Under the pieces are notes generated by a model, which ran no database searches, was not told the origin of the DNA, and saw nothing but the letters and a program-made list of their open reading frames with translations. A stretch of 64,000 nucleotides of DNA from Protea cynaroides. Its lineage: Eukaryota > Streptophyta > Magnoliopsida > Proteales > Proteaceae. The number at the start of each line of letters is the position of its first letter. The first letter of the stretch is position 1. Location of the stretch: positions 52,276,173 through 52,340,172 of the forward strand of contig CM053270.1 in NCBI GenBank assembly GCA_028583415.1. Direction: 5' to 3'. The position numbers and the translations under genes were made by a program. Below are positions 45,119-55,382 of the stretch, piece by piece.

Positions 45119-45890
45119 TCAGGCTTTGAACTTAGCACAGTCCTTCTTATAGTGTCCCTTCTTTCTGCAGAAGAAACACTTGGGTTCCTTAGGTTTTCCC
45201 TCTTTCTTCATAAGCTTCTTACCCTTCTTTTTCAACCAAGGCTTGGTTGACTTGTTGGATTGTCCACGCTCCTTGAAAGTCAAATTAGCACTCTTAGCTT
45301 TAGATTCTCTCTTTAAGCGTCCCTCTTCTTGTACGCATCTGGTCAGGAGTTCATTTGCAGACCATTTCCTGTCTTGTGCATTGAAGGTGACCTTAAAGGT
45401 CTCAAATTCTTTAGGGAGAGTATTGAGAATATGATGCACAAGGTAGACTTTCGGAAGGTCTATCTCGTAGTCTTTCAGCTGGGCTGCAATGTCTCTTGCC
45501 TTCATGATGTGATCATGTACATCCTTGCTTTCACTGTACTTTATAGCACCAAGCTTTGCTATCAGAGTGCTCATTGTAGAACTGTCAGTGCTGACATACT
45601 GCTCCTTAATAGCATCAAGATATTCCCTTGCAGTAGGCTTGTCGGGAATAGACCTTCTGATTGTCCTACTCATATTGGCCTTAATGAACCTCAAACTCAT
45701 ATTGTTGCTCCTTTGCCATTTTGCATAGTAGTCTCTCTAATCTGGTGTGCTTTCATCAGTGAGATCTTCAGGTTTTTCCTCATTGATAGCGAAATCAAGT
45801 TTCATACAGCCTAGGGTTAGTTCGAGCAACTCGAGCCATTTAGCATAGTTTTCCTCATTCAATATAGGGAGCCTCATTTGATTGTCCAGT
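45119..45890 (-). pseudogene. gag: K2 gag
   Basis: The N-terminal part (LPILNEENYAKWLELLELTL, about 45875-45800) leads through one stop near 45740 to the UBN2-type gag body (KPTAREYLDAIKEQYVSTDS, HHILNTLPKEFETFKVTFNA) and the zinc knuckle CFFCRKKGHYKKDC near 45175-45135. The body 45700-45119 is open. It forms the particle shell and binds RNA in an intact element. Confidence 0.87.
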
Positions 45891-45984
45891 ACAACTGCAA
45901 TCAAAATAATAACTTAATAAGTGGCATGCTCACTAACTCAATAATGAAAAAGCCAATACTTAATCATAAACAAAATGTGACTTG

Positions 45985-46295
45985 CTACAACTTACCTTTG
46001 GGCAAAAGCTGTAACTTATCACAAGTTGTTACTTAGATGCTGATATCAAGTCATTATGATAACGTCAATAGCAAACCAAAACTCCTCACAGTCTACCTTT
46101 GGGCAAAAACTGTGATTTGTGAGGTGTACTTCTTAATTAATAAGACTAAAACACATTACAATCAAGCCAAAAGGAATCTCCTACCTTTGGGCCATAAGAA
46201 TTCCTTCTGCCTGAATGCTTTGCATTCCATCTTATTCCAACTCATACAAGAAGATTGACTACATCCCTTTGGGGACAAGTGCCAAAATACATGCA
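45985..46295 (-). repeat. Series of stem-loops with loop ACCTTTGGGC in the K2 leader
   Basis: ACCTTTGGGC occurs at 45994-46003, 46095-46104 and 46183-46192, each inside short complementary arms that differ from site to site (CACAGT/ACTGTG at 46087/46109; AAGGAAT/ATTCCTT at 46171/46200). A weaker CCCTTTGGGGAC is near 46265. Arms with compensating differences and a constant loop suggest structured RNA; the role is unknown. Confidence 0.5.
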
Positions 46296-46639
46296 CAAGT
46301 TGCATTACAAATGATGCCAAAGAAATTTATTCAATAAACTGCCTCTTATACTGAGCATAACAGACTTCTCAAAATTGTGGCAACAATTTAATCCCTCAGT
46401 GGCAAGGTTTGCAAATAAATTTACATCACATACCCATATCCTTAGTGTCTCACATGAAACTTTAGTGTGACACATGGGTTTTATAGTTTTATAACATTGA
46501 AATGCAGCAATAGACAATAATATAATCAAAAGCACTTAAAAATAATCAAAACAACAATTAGAATTAACCAAATAGCGCTTAATACATTCTGTTATAGATA
46601 CAGTGCCGTTCTATCTATAAATGTCACTAACAAAATTTG

Positions 46640-46797
46640 GACCTTTAGTGACGTTCAGAACATACTGTCACAACAGAAACAGTCACTATTCAAGACCTTT
46701 TGCGACGTTTAGAACAGACTGTCACAATATATACAGTCACTGTTCATGACCTTTAACGTCGTCCTGAACAGACTGTCACAAAAGTTTAGTCACTTGA
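46640..46797. repeat. 54-bp tandem repeat, three units, in the K2 leader
   Basis: Units begin with GACCTTT at 46640, 46694 and 46748 and contain GACGTT(C/T)AGAACA and ACTGTCACAA with a complementary CAGTCACT. Units are diverged. Confidence 0.75.
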
Positions 46798-46799
46798 AA

Positions 46800-47510
46800 A
46801 GTGACATCCGATCTGTAACTAAGCAATGGTGATAGATAATAAAAAACAGTATAAAAATGCTAAATAACACCATAAGCAGAATATTAAACTTATACAAAAC
46901 GGATTTGGGTCAAGCTGGGGCGAACCAAAAGAAACCAAGTCCAACCGGTTCAAGAGGGTTCCGGGTCAAAAATGACACGGGTTAGAGTTTACAATTTTTT
47001 TTAAATTCTTTAAAAATGGGCTAAAAGGACCAAAAAGCCCATAATTATATATTCTATTTTCAAAAGATTGCCATCCTTCTTAACCCAGTGCATTTCAAAA
47101 GGGTACGGCGGTCCAACGGCTCTGAAACGTGCCGAATCTTTCGGCACTCCCCTTGGAAAAATGGAGAGCACCACGGCACCGCCGCAACCAACCAAAAAGA
47201 CACCACCACGAAACCGGTGATGTCCCAGCGCAAGCCATCTATAGCAAACTGCTGCTGGCCGCGCATCACAAGGCTGCGGCAGGCTGCCCCTTACGGGCTG
47301 GCCTACTACGGCTAGCACTGTTAGCGGTAATGCTGCTGGCCTGCCGCTATGCGTTGTACAGTGACTACGGGCCTACGGGCTTGTGGGCCGGTAGCCATGC
47401 GGGTGCACACCTATAGACAGCCATCACCCGGTTGCCCCAAAGCATTCCAAAAGAGGGCAGAAAGAATTTACAAAAAAAAAAAAAAAAAAAAACTGCTCGG
47501 CAAAAATACG
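46800..47510 (-). other. K2 untranslated leader
   Basis: This is GC-rich sequence with no supported protein, including an A run at about 47471-47490. It lies between gag and the primer-binding site. Frames seen on the plus strand here lack family features. Confidence 0.5.
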
Positions 47511-47514
47511 CCTA

Positions 47515-47525
47515 CTCTGATACCA
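47515..47525 (-). promoter_or_regulatory. K2 primer-binding site
   Basis: The minus strand reads TGGTATCAGAG, directly abutting the LTR end at 47526; initiator Met-tRNA type. Confidence 0.88.
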
Positions 47526-47862
47526 TATAAGCCATTAAAAGGAGATCAACATACCTCCTGCTGGTCCTGGTCCGACGAATATCGAATCAGCCACTACGGA
47601 AGTGTTCGAAGTATTTGATGCCATTGCTGTCAAGTTTCTTGTAATACCTTCGTCAATGTGTTTAAGGACTGACTTCTGGTTTCTCAGTCTCTCTTTAGAT
47701 TTACGAAATGGATAGATTAATGTAAAAATATCTTGAAACCAGAGTCCCTCTCTTATATGCCTCCTTGTAACTGTCTCCCATCAAGACAGTTACAGGTGAT
47801 GGCGGGTCCCACTTTGCACACGTGTCAGACTGACATGGCAACAGGGCCACATCAGTCCAACA
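47526..47862 (-). repeat. K2 5' LTR
   Basis: 337 bp, minus-strand TGTTGGACTGATG...GGCTTATA, with target copy CTTTG outside (47863-47867). A TATA-like CATATAAGAG lies about 100 bases in on the minus strand. Confidence 0.9.
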
Positions 47863-47867
47863 CTTTG

Positions 47868-48867
47868 ATCATGGATATTCCCTAAGCTATAAAGATGTTT
47901 TCCTTGCCCTTAATTTTGCATCTTATCTACTATTTGGTAGGTTTTAGAACCCAATTGAATGAGATGTTCAGAGTTTCATTCATTTAATGCTCAAGCTTAT
48001 CTGGCTAAGTGAAGCAAGCACCAGTGCCCTTTTGTTTTTACCTTGTTCCATTCCACAATCACTTATGAATCTCCCTTGGCTCAAGTGGTTGGGAAATCAA
48101 GCTTCAGACAAGGTTACCCATGCTTATAGCTCTTATCTCTGTCTTTATGGAGTCATTAACCCCTATTGGAGCAGGATGACCTCAGAGAATATTTCTTAGG
48201 ATCCTTCCCAATCCCTACTTGGTCCAGACTCTTGACAAAGAGCCATAAAGTTTAGCTTCAATCTGCCCATGTATGATAAAGTAGGATACTTGATAGTGAC
48301 GATTTCCTTTAATAGGGATTGATGCCAGATTTATATATAATTAGAAGTTCTAGTTAAAATGTAATATGCAGAGTTAGGTTAGTAAGAAAAACTGAAAGAG
48401 AGAGCCACGTAGCATGAGGTGGCTTTGAGATTTGAACAAAATAAAAATATAGATAAAAAAGATAAGACAGAATCGTAGAAGAAGTGGGGGACGGAGGAGA
48501 TGGCTGGAATCTTGTCGGTTAGAGAAGAAGAAGATAAGAAGAAAAAGAATAGGGGAAATAGGAGGTGACAGTGTTGGTATAAAAATAAATAAATAAAAAT
48601 TAAAATTAAAAAAAGAAAAAAGAAAAAAGGTATAGGCAGGTGAAGGAGGAGGTTTAAGATAAAAGCAAAAAAGGGAAAAAGGGAATTGTTTACAGAAAGG
48701 AGAGCAGAAAGAAGGGCTTTGATGCAGGTAATTTGAAGAGGCCAAGAATCCCACGGCCAAGAGCAAATTAGCTTTGGTGTTGCTGGTTTATTTCAGTTTT
48801 TTCAAATTATGTTTACTGTGAGCATATGACATCTATATTGTCAGTCCACATCTGTCATTTAAAGTAA
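47868..48867. other. Unique-looking sequence without a recognised gene
   Basis: No coding frame is supported. 48380-48760 is strongly purine-rich on the plus strand (GAAGAAGAAGATAAGAAG-type). Confidence 0.5.
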
Positions 48868-49077
48868 TGTTTTTTTTTTTAAAGTAAATATATATTTTAT
48901 TTAAACCCAAGGAGAGAGAGAACACAAGGCAAGCCCCCAAGGAAAATGAAAAGGGGAGGGGGGCAGGAACCCCAAACAACAAACAACAATAACCAAGAAG
49001 GCCGAGAAGACCCAACACCAGGGAGAAGAATCACAATCCTTCATCCCAACAAGAACCAATTAAGTTACATTAAGGTC

Positions 49078-50139
49078 CTATCTTTGGATGAGATGGTTAA
49101 AATCATTTGAACCCAGTCTCCCGAACTTCATAGTCACAATCTTAACTTGAAATCTTCCTTGATTCTCTAAATGAGACTCTCTAGAGGAAAAGGAGTTTTT
49201 GAAAATCCTAGAATTTCTCTCTTTCCATAGGTGGTTGATAGAAGCACAAAATGTTATTTGCCCAACCATCTCTATGGATTTCCCTTTGCAAAAAACCTTG
49301 CTAATCCAAGTAGCATCATTCACCACCTTCCTTCTGGCAGAACGAGACGGTTGGCATAACTGAAGGATGGACTCCAAACAAAGGAGTACTGACATTGGAA
49401 GAATAGATGGTCTCCACATTCCTTCCCTGACTATCAGGACACACAAGCATTCGAAACCCTTTTGCCCCTCTTCCTTAACTGATCCGCAGTGGCTAAGGAG
49501 TCCAATAAGCATTTCCAAACAATAAATGAATGTCTGGGCACATTCATGGAGAACATCAAATGTCTAGACCATCCAATCACTTGCTCAACTTCACAAACAG
49601 AATTCCATGCAAGGGTCATGGAGAAAGAACTGGTAACAGGGTCCATCCACTGCACAACATCTGGAAGTTGGCTAATAGGGCAAGGAACATTAGTGATGGA
49701 TGCCCATATGGAATGAGCAAGAGCTGAAAGAGATGAATTACAGTCCATCCATTGGTTACCAGACATCATAGATTTCACTGAGTCTAATCTGTTAAAACCA
49801 AAAGCAACATTGCAATCCGCAGCAAACCTCTCTCAAGGACTCATAGAGGATGCCATTTGTCAAGCCAAAATTTGGTTGACTCACCATTGCCCAGCATAGT
49901 CATGATCTTTCCTCCAATCAAATGTCTTGTCTTGAGAATGGATCTCTAAACCCAAGAGCAAGAAAGAAGAGGTTTCATAGTCCGAATGGAGTTGGCTTTC
50001 AAGTAAGATGCTTTCACCCAGTCAACCCATAAGTTATCCTTGTCAGAAACAATGTTCCAAATTAATTTAATTATACCTTCCGAGTTCATGTCTTTCATCC
50101 TTCTAATTTTCAAAAGACTCTTTCCATTTTCGGCTAACC
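49078..50139 (-). pseudogene. L1a C-terminal region with zf-RVT domain
   Basis: KSLLKIRRMKDMN and KLIWNIVSDKDNLWVDWVKA (about 50120-50000) are followed by the zf-RVT-type pattern: FSMTLAWNSV, NVPRHSFIVWKCLLDSLATA, DQLRKRGKRVSNACV, and FCASINHLWKERNSRIFKN near 49240-49190. This is the usual sequence after RT in plant L1-type LINEs. Internal stops are present. Confidence 0.85.
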
Positions 50140-50145
50140 CGAATC

Positions 50146-51407
50146 GTCTCCTATGCGTACGGGCATAGGACACTTGGCAGAGACTGTTGGATCGTCGCCA
50201 CGTCGCCTTTCTTCAATCCAAGGGCGACGATCAATTCAGTTACAAAATTGCTTTGCTGGAAGCATATACAGGTGATCAACCCTATTTCTCTATTTCGGGT
50301 TTCAAGAATCGTTAAACAGAGAGGAAGGAAGAACCTCCTGCAACCAAGGGTTTTTTTCCGCCGTCTCCAATGTGAAAACGAAGAAGAAATCGCAACTCCT
50401 TCATTTCTTGCCGGTAATCGATTTCAGGTCTTTCACCAAAAAAAAAAAAAAAAAAGATTTCCGGTCGACTTTCTTGTTCTGTTCTCCAGATCTGGATTGG
50501 TATGTAAGGTTCTTTTTTGTTTCGGACTTCAAATATCTCTGCAACTCCTTCGTTTCTTGTTCTGTTCTCCTTCTTTTTTGTTGACTTTGGTTTGAGATAC
50601 CTCTTTCCGGAGTTTTAGTTCGATTGTTCTAGATATTGCTTTGTTTTTTCTTCTCAATGAATGTGTCACACGGATTGTCAACTGGTTTTCTCAAATCACA
50701 ATCACAAGGGAAGTCTGCAACTTGAGGAGAGAGAGAGCAGCGGAGGAAATCTGCGGGAGAGTGAGATGGAGTGAGAAAGGGAGTAAAGAGAGGTGTGAGA
50801 GAGAGAGAGTGGAGATCAGAGGGTTTGGGAGCGTCGGTGGTCGGCATTTTTTTCTTGTAGCAGCATTTTCTTGTCCCTTTCTTCTCTCCGATTGATTTGG
50901 TAATGGTAGATCGTTTTGAGAAAAGTTGCAAGAAAGCTCACGGTTGAGGTGTTGCATAAAAAAAATCTAAGAGAAACAAAAACTGAGGAAGAAAAAAACA
51001 TTGCAGGAAACAAGAGAAAATAAGAAGCTAAAAGAAGAAAGAGCAAAAGCATTAAAAAAAAGTAGAAAGAGAAGAGCAGAAGAAGCAAAAGGGAAGACAA
51101 GAGGATGATTTCATTTGGTGCTTGAGAGAAAAACACAGAGGAGAGAAAAGAAAAATCATTACAGAAAAACTGAGAAAATAAGAAGCTAGAAGAAGAAAGA
51201 GCAGAAGCATTGAAAAAAAAAAAGTAGAAAAAGAAGAGCAGTAGAAGCAAAAGGGAAGAGGAAAGGGTGATTTCATTTGGAGCTCCAGAGAAAAACGCAG
51301 AGGTGAGAGGAAGAAGAACATCAAAATACCATTGGATTATTGACATTCCACGTGGCGGTTATCCGACGATCTCCGCCAACTCTCCTATGCCCGTACGCAT
51401 AGGAGAC
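50146..51407. mobile_element. 1262-bp insertion with perfect 25-bp terminal inverted repeats
   Basis: GTCTCCTATGCGTACGGGCA... at 50146-50170 is matched by its exact reverse complement at 51383-51407, and weaker similarity (TTGGC.GAGA) continues inward. Each terminus is itself near-palindromic (CCTATGC/GCATAGG). It splits the LINE coding sequence. The interior contains no transposase-like frame. It has a GA-rich region and a roughly 160-bp unit present twice (about 51005-51160 and 51165-51320). No clear target duplication is visible. A Mutator-like or other non-autonomous DNA transposon is the best guess. Confidence 0.65.
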
Positions 51408-52467
51408 AATTTGGATTCCTACAAACCCTTTTCCAGCTAACAAAGTGCAATCTTGAGACTAATTATGGACCACTCCACAGAAAATGAGCAAACAACTTTC
51501 AAGAGCTTTAATAGCTTTTTTTGGAAGACCAAAATTACCAGTCCAGAAAATGTTCCCTCCTTGGAGAACAAACGAGATCAGCTAAAGCCTCCCAGCATAA
51601 GATATGATCATCCCTTTCCATCCTACAAGCTTTCTAATCACAGATTCCAGAAGAGGCTTACAATTGCTAAAAGAAAGTCTAGCAGGTAGAAGAGGCACTC
51701 CTAGGTATCTGATAGGAAGACTATCCCAAAGGAAGATGGATCGAAGAAGCAAGATATTGAGCCACATTGACTGGAACACCACCAATGAAGATAGATGACT
51801 TTTCCAAGTTCGGAGTCAACCCAGACAGCACCAAAAACTGCTCCAGAATCTTCTTGATCTCTATAAGGAATTCCTCCTTGGCTTTGACCACATTCATCAA
51901 GTCATCAACATAAAGGAGGTGAGAGGGACCAATGGGCTTACATTTGTTGGCCAACTCAATTGAACCATCCCCCATTGCTTGGGCCATGAGAGCTGAGAAG
52001 ACTTCCATAGCCAAGGAAAAGAGGTAAGGAGAAAACCTCATACAAACCCGGACCCAGTGGATAAATATAAGAAAAAAAACCCATCTTCTCCAAAACTGCT
52101 TCATTGAAGTCCCTACTGATCAAATCATAAGCTTTCTGCAGGTCAACTTTAAGAAAAGCTATAGGGGCACAATTCTTCCTTTCAATGCCTCTCACAACTT
52201 TATAGGCAACCAGAATATTGTCTGAAATAGATCTACCTCTGATGAAGGCTGACTAGTTCTTGGAGACAAGGGAAGGCATCACTTCTTGAATTTTGTTAGC
52301 CATAATCTTAGAGATCACCTTATAGAAGACATTGCAAAGAGCAATGGGCCAATGATCTTTGAAGGAAACCGAGTTTTCTTTTTTAGGGATCAGACAGATA
52401 AAAGTAGAATTCATAGTCCTTGGCATATAAGAGTGCTAAAAAAACCAGCATATAGCATTGGAGATAT
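51408..52467 (-). pseudogene. L1a reverse transcriptase
   Basis: Blocks in order from 52467: YMPRTMNSTFICLIPKKE, FKDHWPIALCNVFYKVISKI, CAPIAFLKVDLQKAYDLISR, the catalytic LLYVDDLM near 51920, then LPIRYLGVPLLPARLSF and GWKGMIISYAGRL. These are the standard non-LTR RT blocks, with YVDD at the active site. Stops and frame changes lie near 52255 and 52100. Confidence 0.87.
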
Positions 52468-52715
52468 CACTACCAAGAGATGGTGGTTCGAATTCATAGT
52501 CATAAGTAAGGTTTAATTTTAGTTCAAAGAAAATAGTCATAGAAATTAAAATGTCATAAAAATTGTGTATGTGATATGTATGTGAGTCTTTAGCTTAAAC
52601 AGGTAAAACACTTAGTGATTCCCCAAGAGAAGGTAATTCGAATCCATCAAGATTCATTGATTTTCTTAGTTCTAAATCCTTAGGGCATGAATCCAAATGA
52701 AAACTAAAAAAAAAG
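52468..52715 (+). repeat. SINE-like segment with two tRNA-type B-box sequences
   Basis: GGTTCGAATTC near 52488 and the related GGTAATTCGAATCC near 52633 resemble RNA polymerase III B boxes. Before the second, TAGCTTAAACAGG fits an A box at tRNA-like spacing. The segment ends in an A-rich run near 52710. It is duplicated at about 61842-62090. Confidence 0.35.
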
Positions 52716-53355
52716 TTTGTGGTCGTGGCTGCAAGGCCTTGCGATCGTGGCTGCATGGAAAAGTTTTTTTATTTTGGAATTTTTTATTTTTTTTGAAAAT
52801 TTTTCTTATTTAATTGATGAATTTAGACAAACTATGAACTAATAGTAATAGTTGTACCTCCCATTTGACCTTAGTAATACATATTTGATCAAAATAACTG
52901 AAAGTTGACAAATCAAATGGAAAAACACTAAACTAGATTCAGATATCCAATGAGATAGATGGATTTTTTTTTTCTTGAATTTTTATTTTTTTTATTTTTT
53001 ATTATTATTATTATTATTATTATTTTTTTGCAACTACACTCCTTGAGGTCGTGGCGGCATTGGTGTGCCAGCGTGCTTGCAGTCGTTGCTATATTGATGC
53101 ACAGGTGTGCAGAGGTGCAAGCCTGCAAGCGTGGTTGCACTCCTTGCATTTGCGACCGAGGCTACATTAGGGGGCAGGGCATGCCTCCAAGCCTTGTGGA
53201 GAGATAAGCACAAGTTTTACAAAGATTTTTTTTTTTTTTTTTCTTCTGTTAGCTGCTAATGTCAACGGGATTTAATTTTTGTCCAAAATACCTTTATTGG
53301 TAATGTGAAATGACAAAATCAGTATTTTTACCTTTAAATCCCATACCCTTTTCTC
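52716..53355. other. Spacer with simple repeats, no gene seen
   Basis: It is AT-rich with an (ATT)n run near 53001-53024 and T tracts, and a GC-richer island near 53045-53200 containing repeated GTCGTGGC/TGCAAG words. No supported coding frame. Confidence 0.5.
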
Positions 53356-53356
53356 G

Positions 53357-53812
53357 TAATGGTGTCAAAAATGAAACTGATTTATATACCGAAATCAAAC
53401 CAAAACATTTAAATTAAAACAGTAAAATCGATTATTAAATGGTTCAATTCTGGTTTCAAAAATGAAACCGTCTAGTTAAACAGTTCGATTTTGCTTTCAA
53501 AATGAAACCGTTAAAACCGACTATTTGGAACCGTTAAAACCGACTAAACATTTACTTTAATCCCTTGGTACTAAATGTATATACTTGTGGAAATAAATTA
53601 TATTTTAATGCTTTCCACATGACATACTTTTAAATTATAAATCCACTTTCATATATGATTAAAATTATTTTAGCGATTTCCTAGGCTTTCCATCTTCTTT
53701 GTTCCTAACTCTCTTCCTCTCTTTCCTAGCAACGAAACCGTTTAAAAACCAAAAAATCGAAACCGAATTATAATCGATTTTAGTAAGCATTTTGAACCAT
53801 TTGACACCCTTA
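53357..53812. mobile_element. hAT-type MITE upstream of the DREB1 pseudogene (copy 1)
   Basis: Ends TAATGGTGTCAA and TTGACACCCTTA are inverted repeats (the copy at 62730 has the unmutated TAAGGGTGTCAA). Flanks TTTTCTC on both sides fit a hAT-like target duplication. The interior is rich in AAACCGTTTAAAACCGA words and has no coding capacity. About 456 bp. Confidence 0.6.
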
Positions 53813-53850
53813 TTTTCTCTTTTATTTTCATTTTTCCCAAATCCCCAATC

Positions 53851-54452
53851 ATGATTGAGGAGGAACCGAGGGCAACTCCATCAACGACGTCTCCGGAAAC
53901 TTCCATTGACGACGTCTTAGGCTTCTATCTTCTTCTTCGGCGACGACGACGTAGGGTTCCGTTGTTCCTAATCTCTAGGAATTTTTTTCCTATTGGAGAA
54001 GGAATTTAGATAAGTGGGTTTGCGAGGTAAAAGAACCATGTAATAAGTCCAGGATTTGGCCTGGTACATTTCCCACTGCGGAAATGGCCTCAAGGGCTCA
54101 TGATGTGGCTGTATTAGCACTCAAGGGCCGCTCCGCCTGTATCAATTTCGCCGATATTGCTTCCCGGTAGTAGTTGCCAGAATCTACCGATGCCAAAAAT
54201 ATACAGAGAGCAGTGGTTGAGGTTGCCAAGGAGTTTCGGCCTGCAGAGACTACCGAGGGAATTGTCAATGAAACGAGGATTGAGGAGAATATGGTGACTT
54301 CACCAGATTCTATTACTTGCAGTACATCAGCCTTTTTTCTCATGAATGAAGAGGTCTATCCTCGAACGCCCAAATTGCTTGTAGATATGGCGTTACTCCC
54401 GCCAACTCATCTTGGAGGTGGCTTTCATTTGGACGAAGAAGTCTCTCCTTGA
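53851..54452 (+). pseudogene. DREB1/CBF-type AP2 transcription factor pseudogene, copy 1
   Basis: An intact relative binds DRE/CRT promoter elements and activates cold-response genes. Here ATG 53851 opens IEEEPRATPSTTSPETSIDD. The stretch with the nuclear signal and the first AP2 strand (the YRGVR part) is missing. Two extra bases near 53985 shift the frame. AP2 then resumes out of frame as DKWVCEVREP-like KWVCEVKEPC, KSRIWPGTFPTTEMASRAHD and GRSACINFAD (about 54010-54165). Tandem TAGTAG follows at 54168-54173. The C-terminal region (STDAKNIQRAVVEVAKEFRP) is open to TGA 54450-54452. DREB1 subgroup from the DSAWR-like and AEMAARAHD-like flanks. Confidence 0.8.
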
Positions 54453-54585
54453 TGGAGTGTCTCTCCTTGATGGAGTTACTCCAATACATTGAGGGGTGGG
54501 CCGACTGAAATCCGGCCCTTGGTAGGCGGCAGGACCGCAAGAGAGGATTTGAATACCTCCTCGATGGAGTTACTCCATTTGTTTG

Positions 54586-55382
54586 TTTGTTTTTTTGGTT
54601 ATTTTATTCTGGAAAAGATTAAACTAAACCAATATGTGCCAATTAATTATTATAATTTAGTTTTTGTAATAGTATTAATGGAATTATTGAAATTGTAAAA
54701 TTGTCCAAACTTAATATTATTAGTCAATGGAATGGGTCTATAATTATTATTAATTTTATGGTGTTTCTTTATTACGGTGGTAGGTCGTAGGTGATATGAG
54801 TAATCTATCGAAAAGAAAATTATGTCGAAAGCCAATCCAGATGCTATTGTCCACTAAAAAGATAAATTGTATCCAAAACCAATCCACAAGATATGGCCGG
54901 CACAAAAACAAAGATTACACATGGGTTCCTATCAGCACTATAAGCGAATAGACCACCCAAAAATACAAAACCGGTTTTAAAAATGATAAACCGCATACGA
55001 ATATCTAAGTGATGGGGATCTCTCCTAACAACGATTCATTGGTGTCTCACATTTATTCAAAACAATTATTTGGGAACCGCTAAATTCAACATGGGTCACA
55101 ATAAGGCCGGTCAAAATTTTATTACATCAATTTGTGAATGTGAATACATTGATTGGGGATAGGACTGCAACAGGGCCAGGTTTTTCAAAACCCTAACCCT
55201 AACCTTGATTATTAAACTTAATCCTAACCTAGTCCAACCCTACCAGGGTCAGAAAATGTACAACCTTAATCCTGACCCTCATAGGGTTGGGCCTAACACT
55301 AATCTATCCTAATTGACCCTAATAAGGCCGGGTTGGGCCGGGTTAATGGTTAACCCTAATTCTGTTGGCATTCGTATTGTAA
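54586..55382. other. Spacer; includes a CCCTAA/GGGTCGGG-rich segment
   Basis: No gene. 55150-55345 is rich in CCCTAACCCTAA, AGGGTCAG and GGCCGGGTTGGGCCGGGTT words starting near TAGGACTGCAACAGGGCC. This composition is familiar from non-autonomous hAT elements; it is not a telomeric array, as the units are irregular and few. Confidence 0.45.

Larger units (their letters stand above)
44426..47862 (-). mobile_element. K2: internally deleted Ty1/copia element
   Basis: 3437 bp with target duplication CTTTG at 44421-44425 and 47863-47867. The 5' LTR is 47526-47862 (minus-strand start TGTTGGACTGATGTGGCC). The 3' LTR is 44426-44729 and lacks the first ~35 bases, because one deletion removed most of pol and the LTR start. 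Over the 302 alignable LTR bases I count about 20 mismatches, mostly transitions. Gag and protease remain; integrase, RT and RNase H are gone, so it would depend on another element. Confidence 0.9.
48868..52467 (-). mobile_element. L1a: 5'-truncated LINE (L1/RTE-type plant non-LTR element)
   Basis: On the minus strand, from 52467: RT (52467-51408), then after a 1262-bp insertion the RT C-terminal connector and zf-RVT region (50139-49078), and a 3' end with A tail (T run near 48868-48879). The endonuclease and ORF1 are missing, as usual for 5' truncation. Stops and frameshifts make it inactive. Confidence 0.85.
49361..54585. repeat. Segmental duplication, copy 1
   Basis: From TGAAGGATGGACTCC at 49361 to at least CTCCATTTGTTTG near 54585 the sequence is repeated from 58654 to the window end with few differences (offset 9293). 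It includes most of the LINE, the TIR insertion, the SINE-like segment, the MITE and the DREB1 pseudogene. All these therefore predate the duplication. Confidence 0.92.

Noticed and set aside
47060..47420. Open frames in the GC-rich K2 leader as a host gene
   Set aside because: Several overlapping frames on both strands without domain or start support; position is the untranslated leader of K2.
44426..47829. The 302-bp repeat as a simple segmental duplication
   Set aside because: A primer-binding site abuts one copy and CTTTG target duplications flank the pair, so they are LTRs.
50640..50930. Frames inside the TIR insertion as a captured gene
   Set aside because: They are low-complexity Ser/Leu or Arg/Glu-rich sequences in GA/TC-rich DNA with no recognised domain.
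55170..55340. CCCTAA repeats as an interstitial telomere track
   Set aside because: Only two consecutive CCCTAA-like units occur; the rest are irregular AGGGTCAG/GGCCGGGTT words, and the plant telomere unit CCCTAAA is not repeated.
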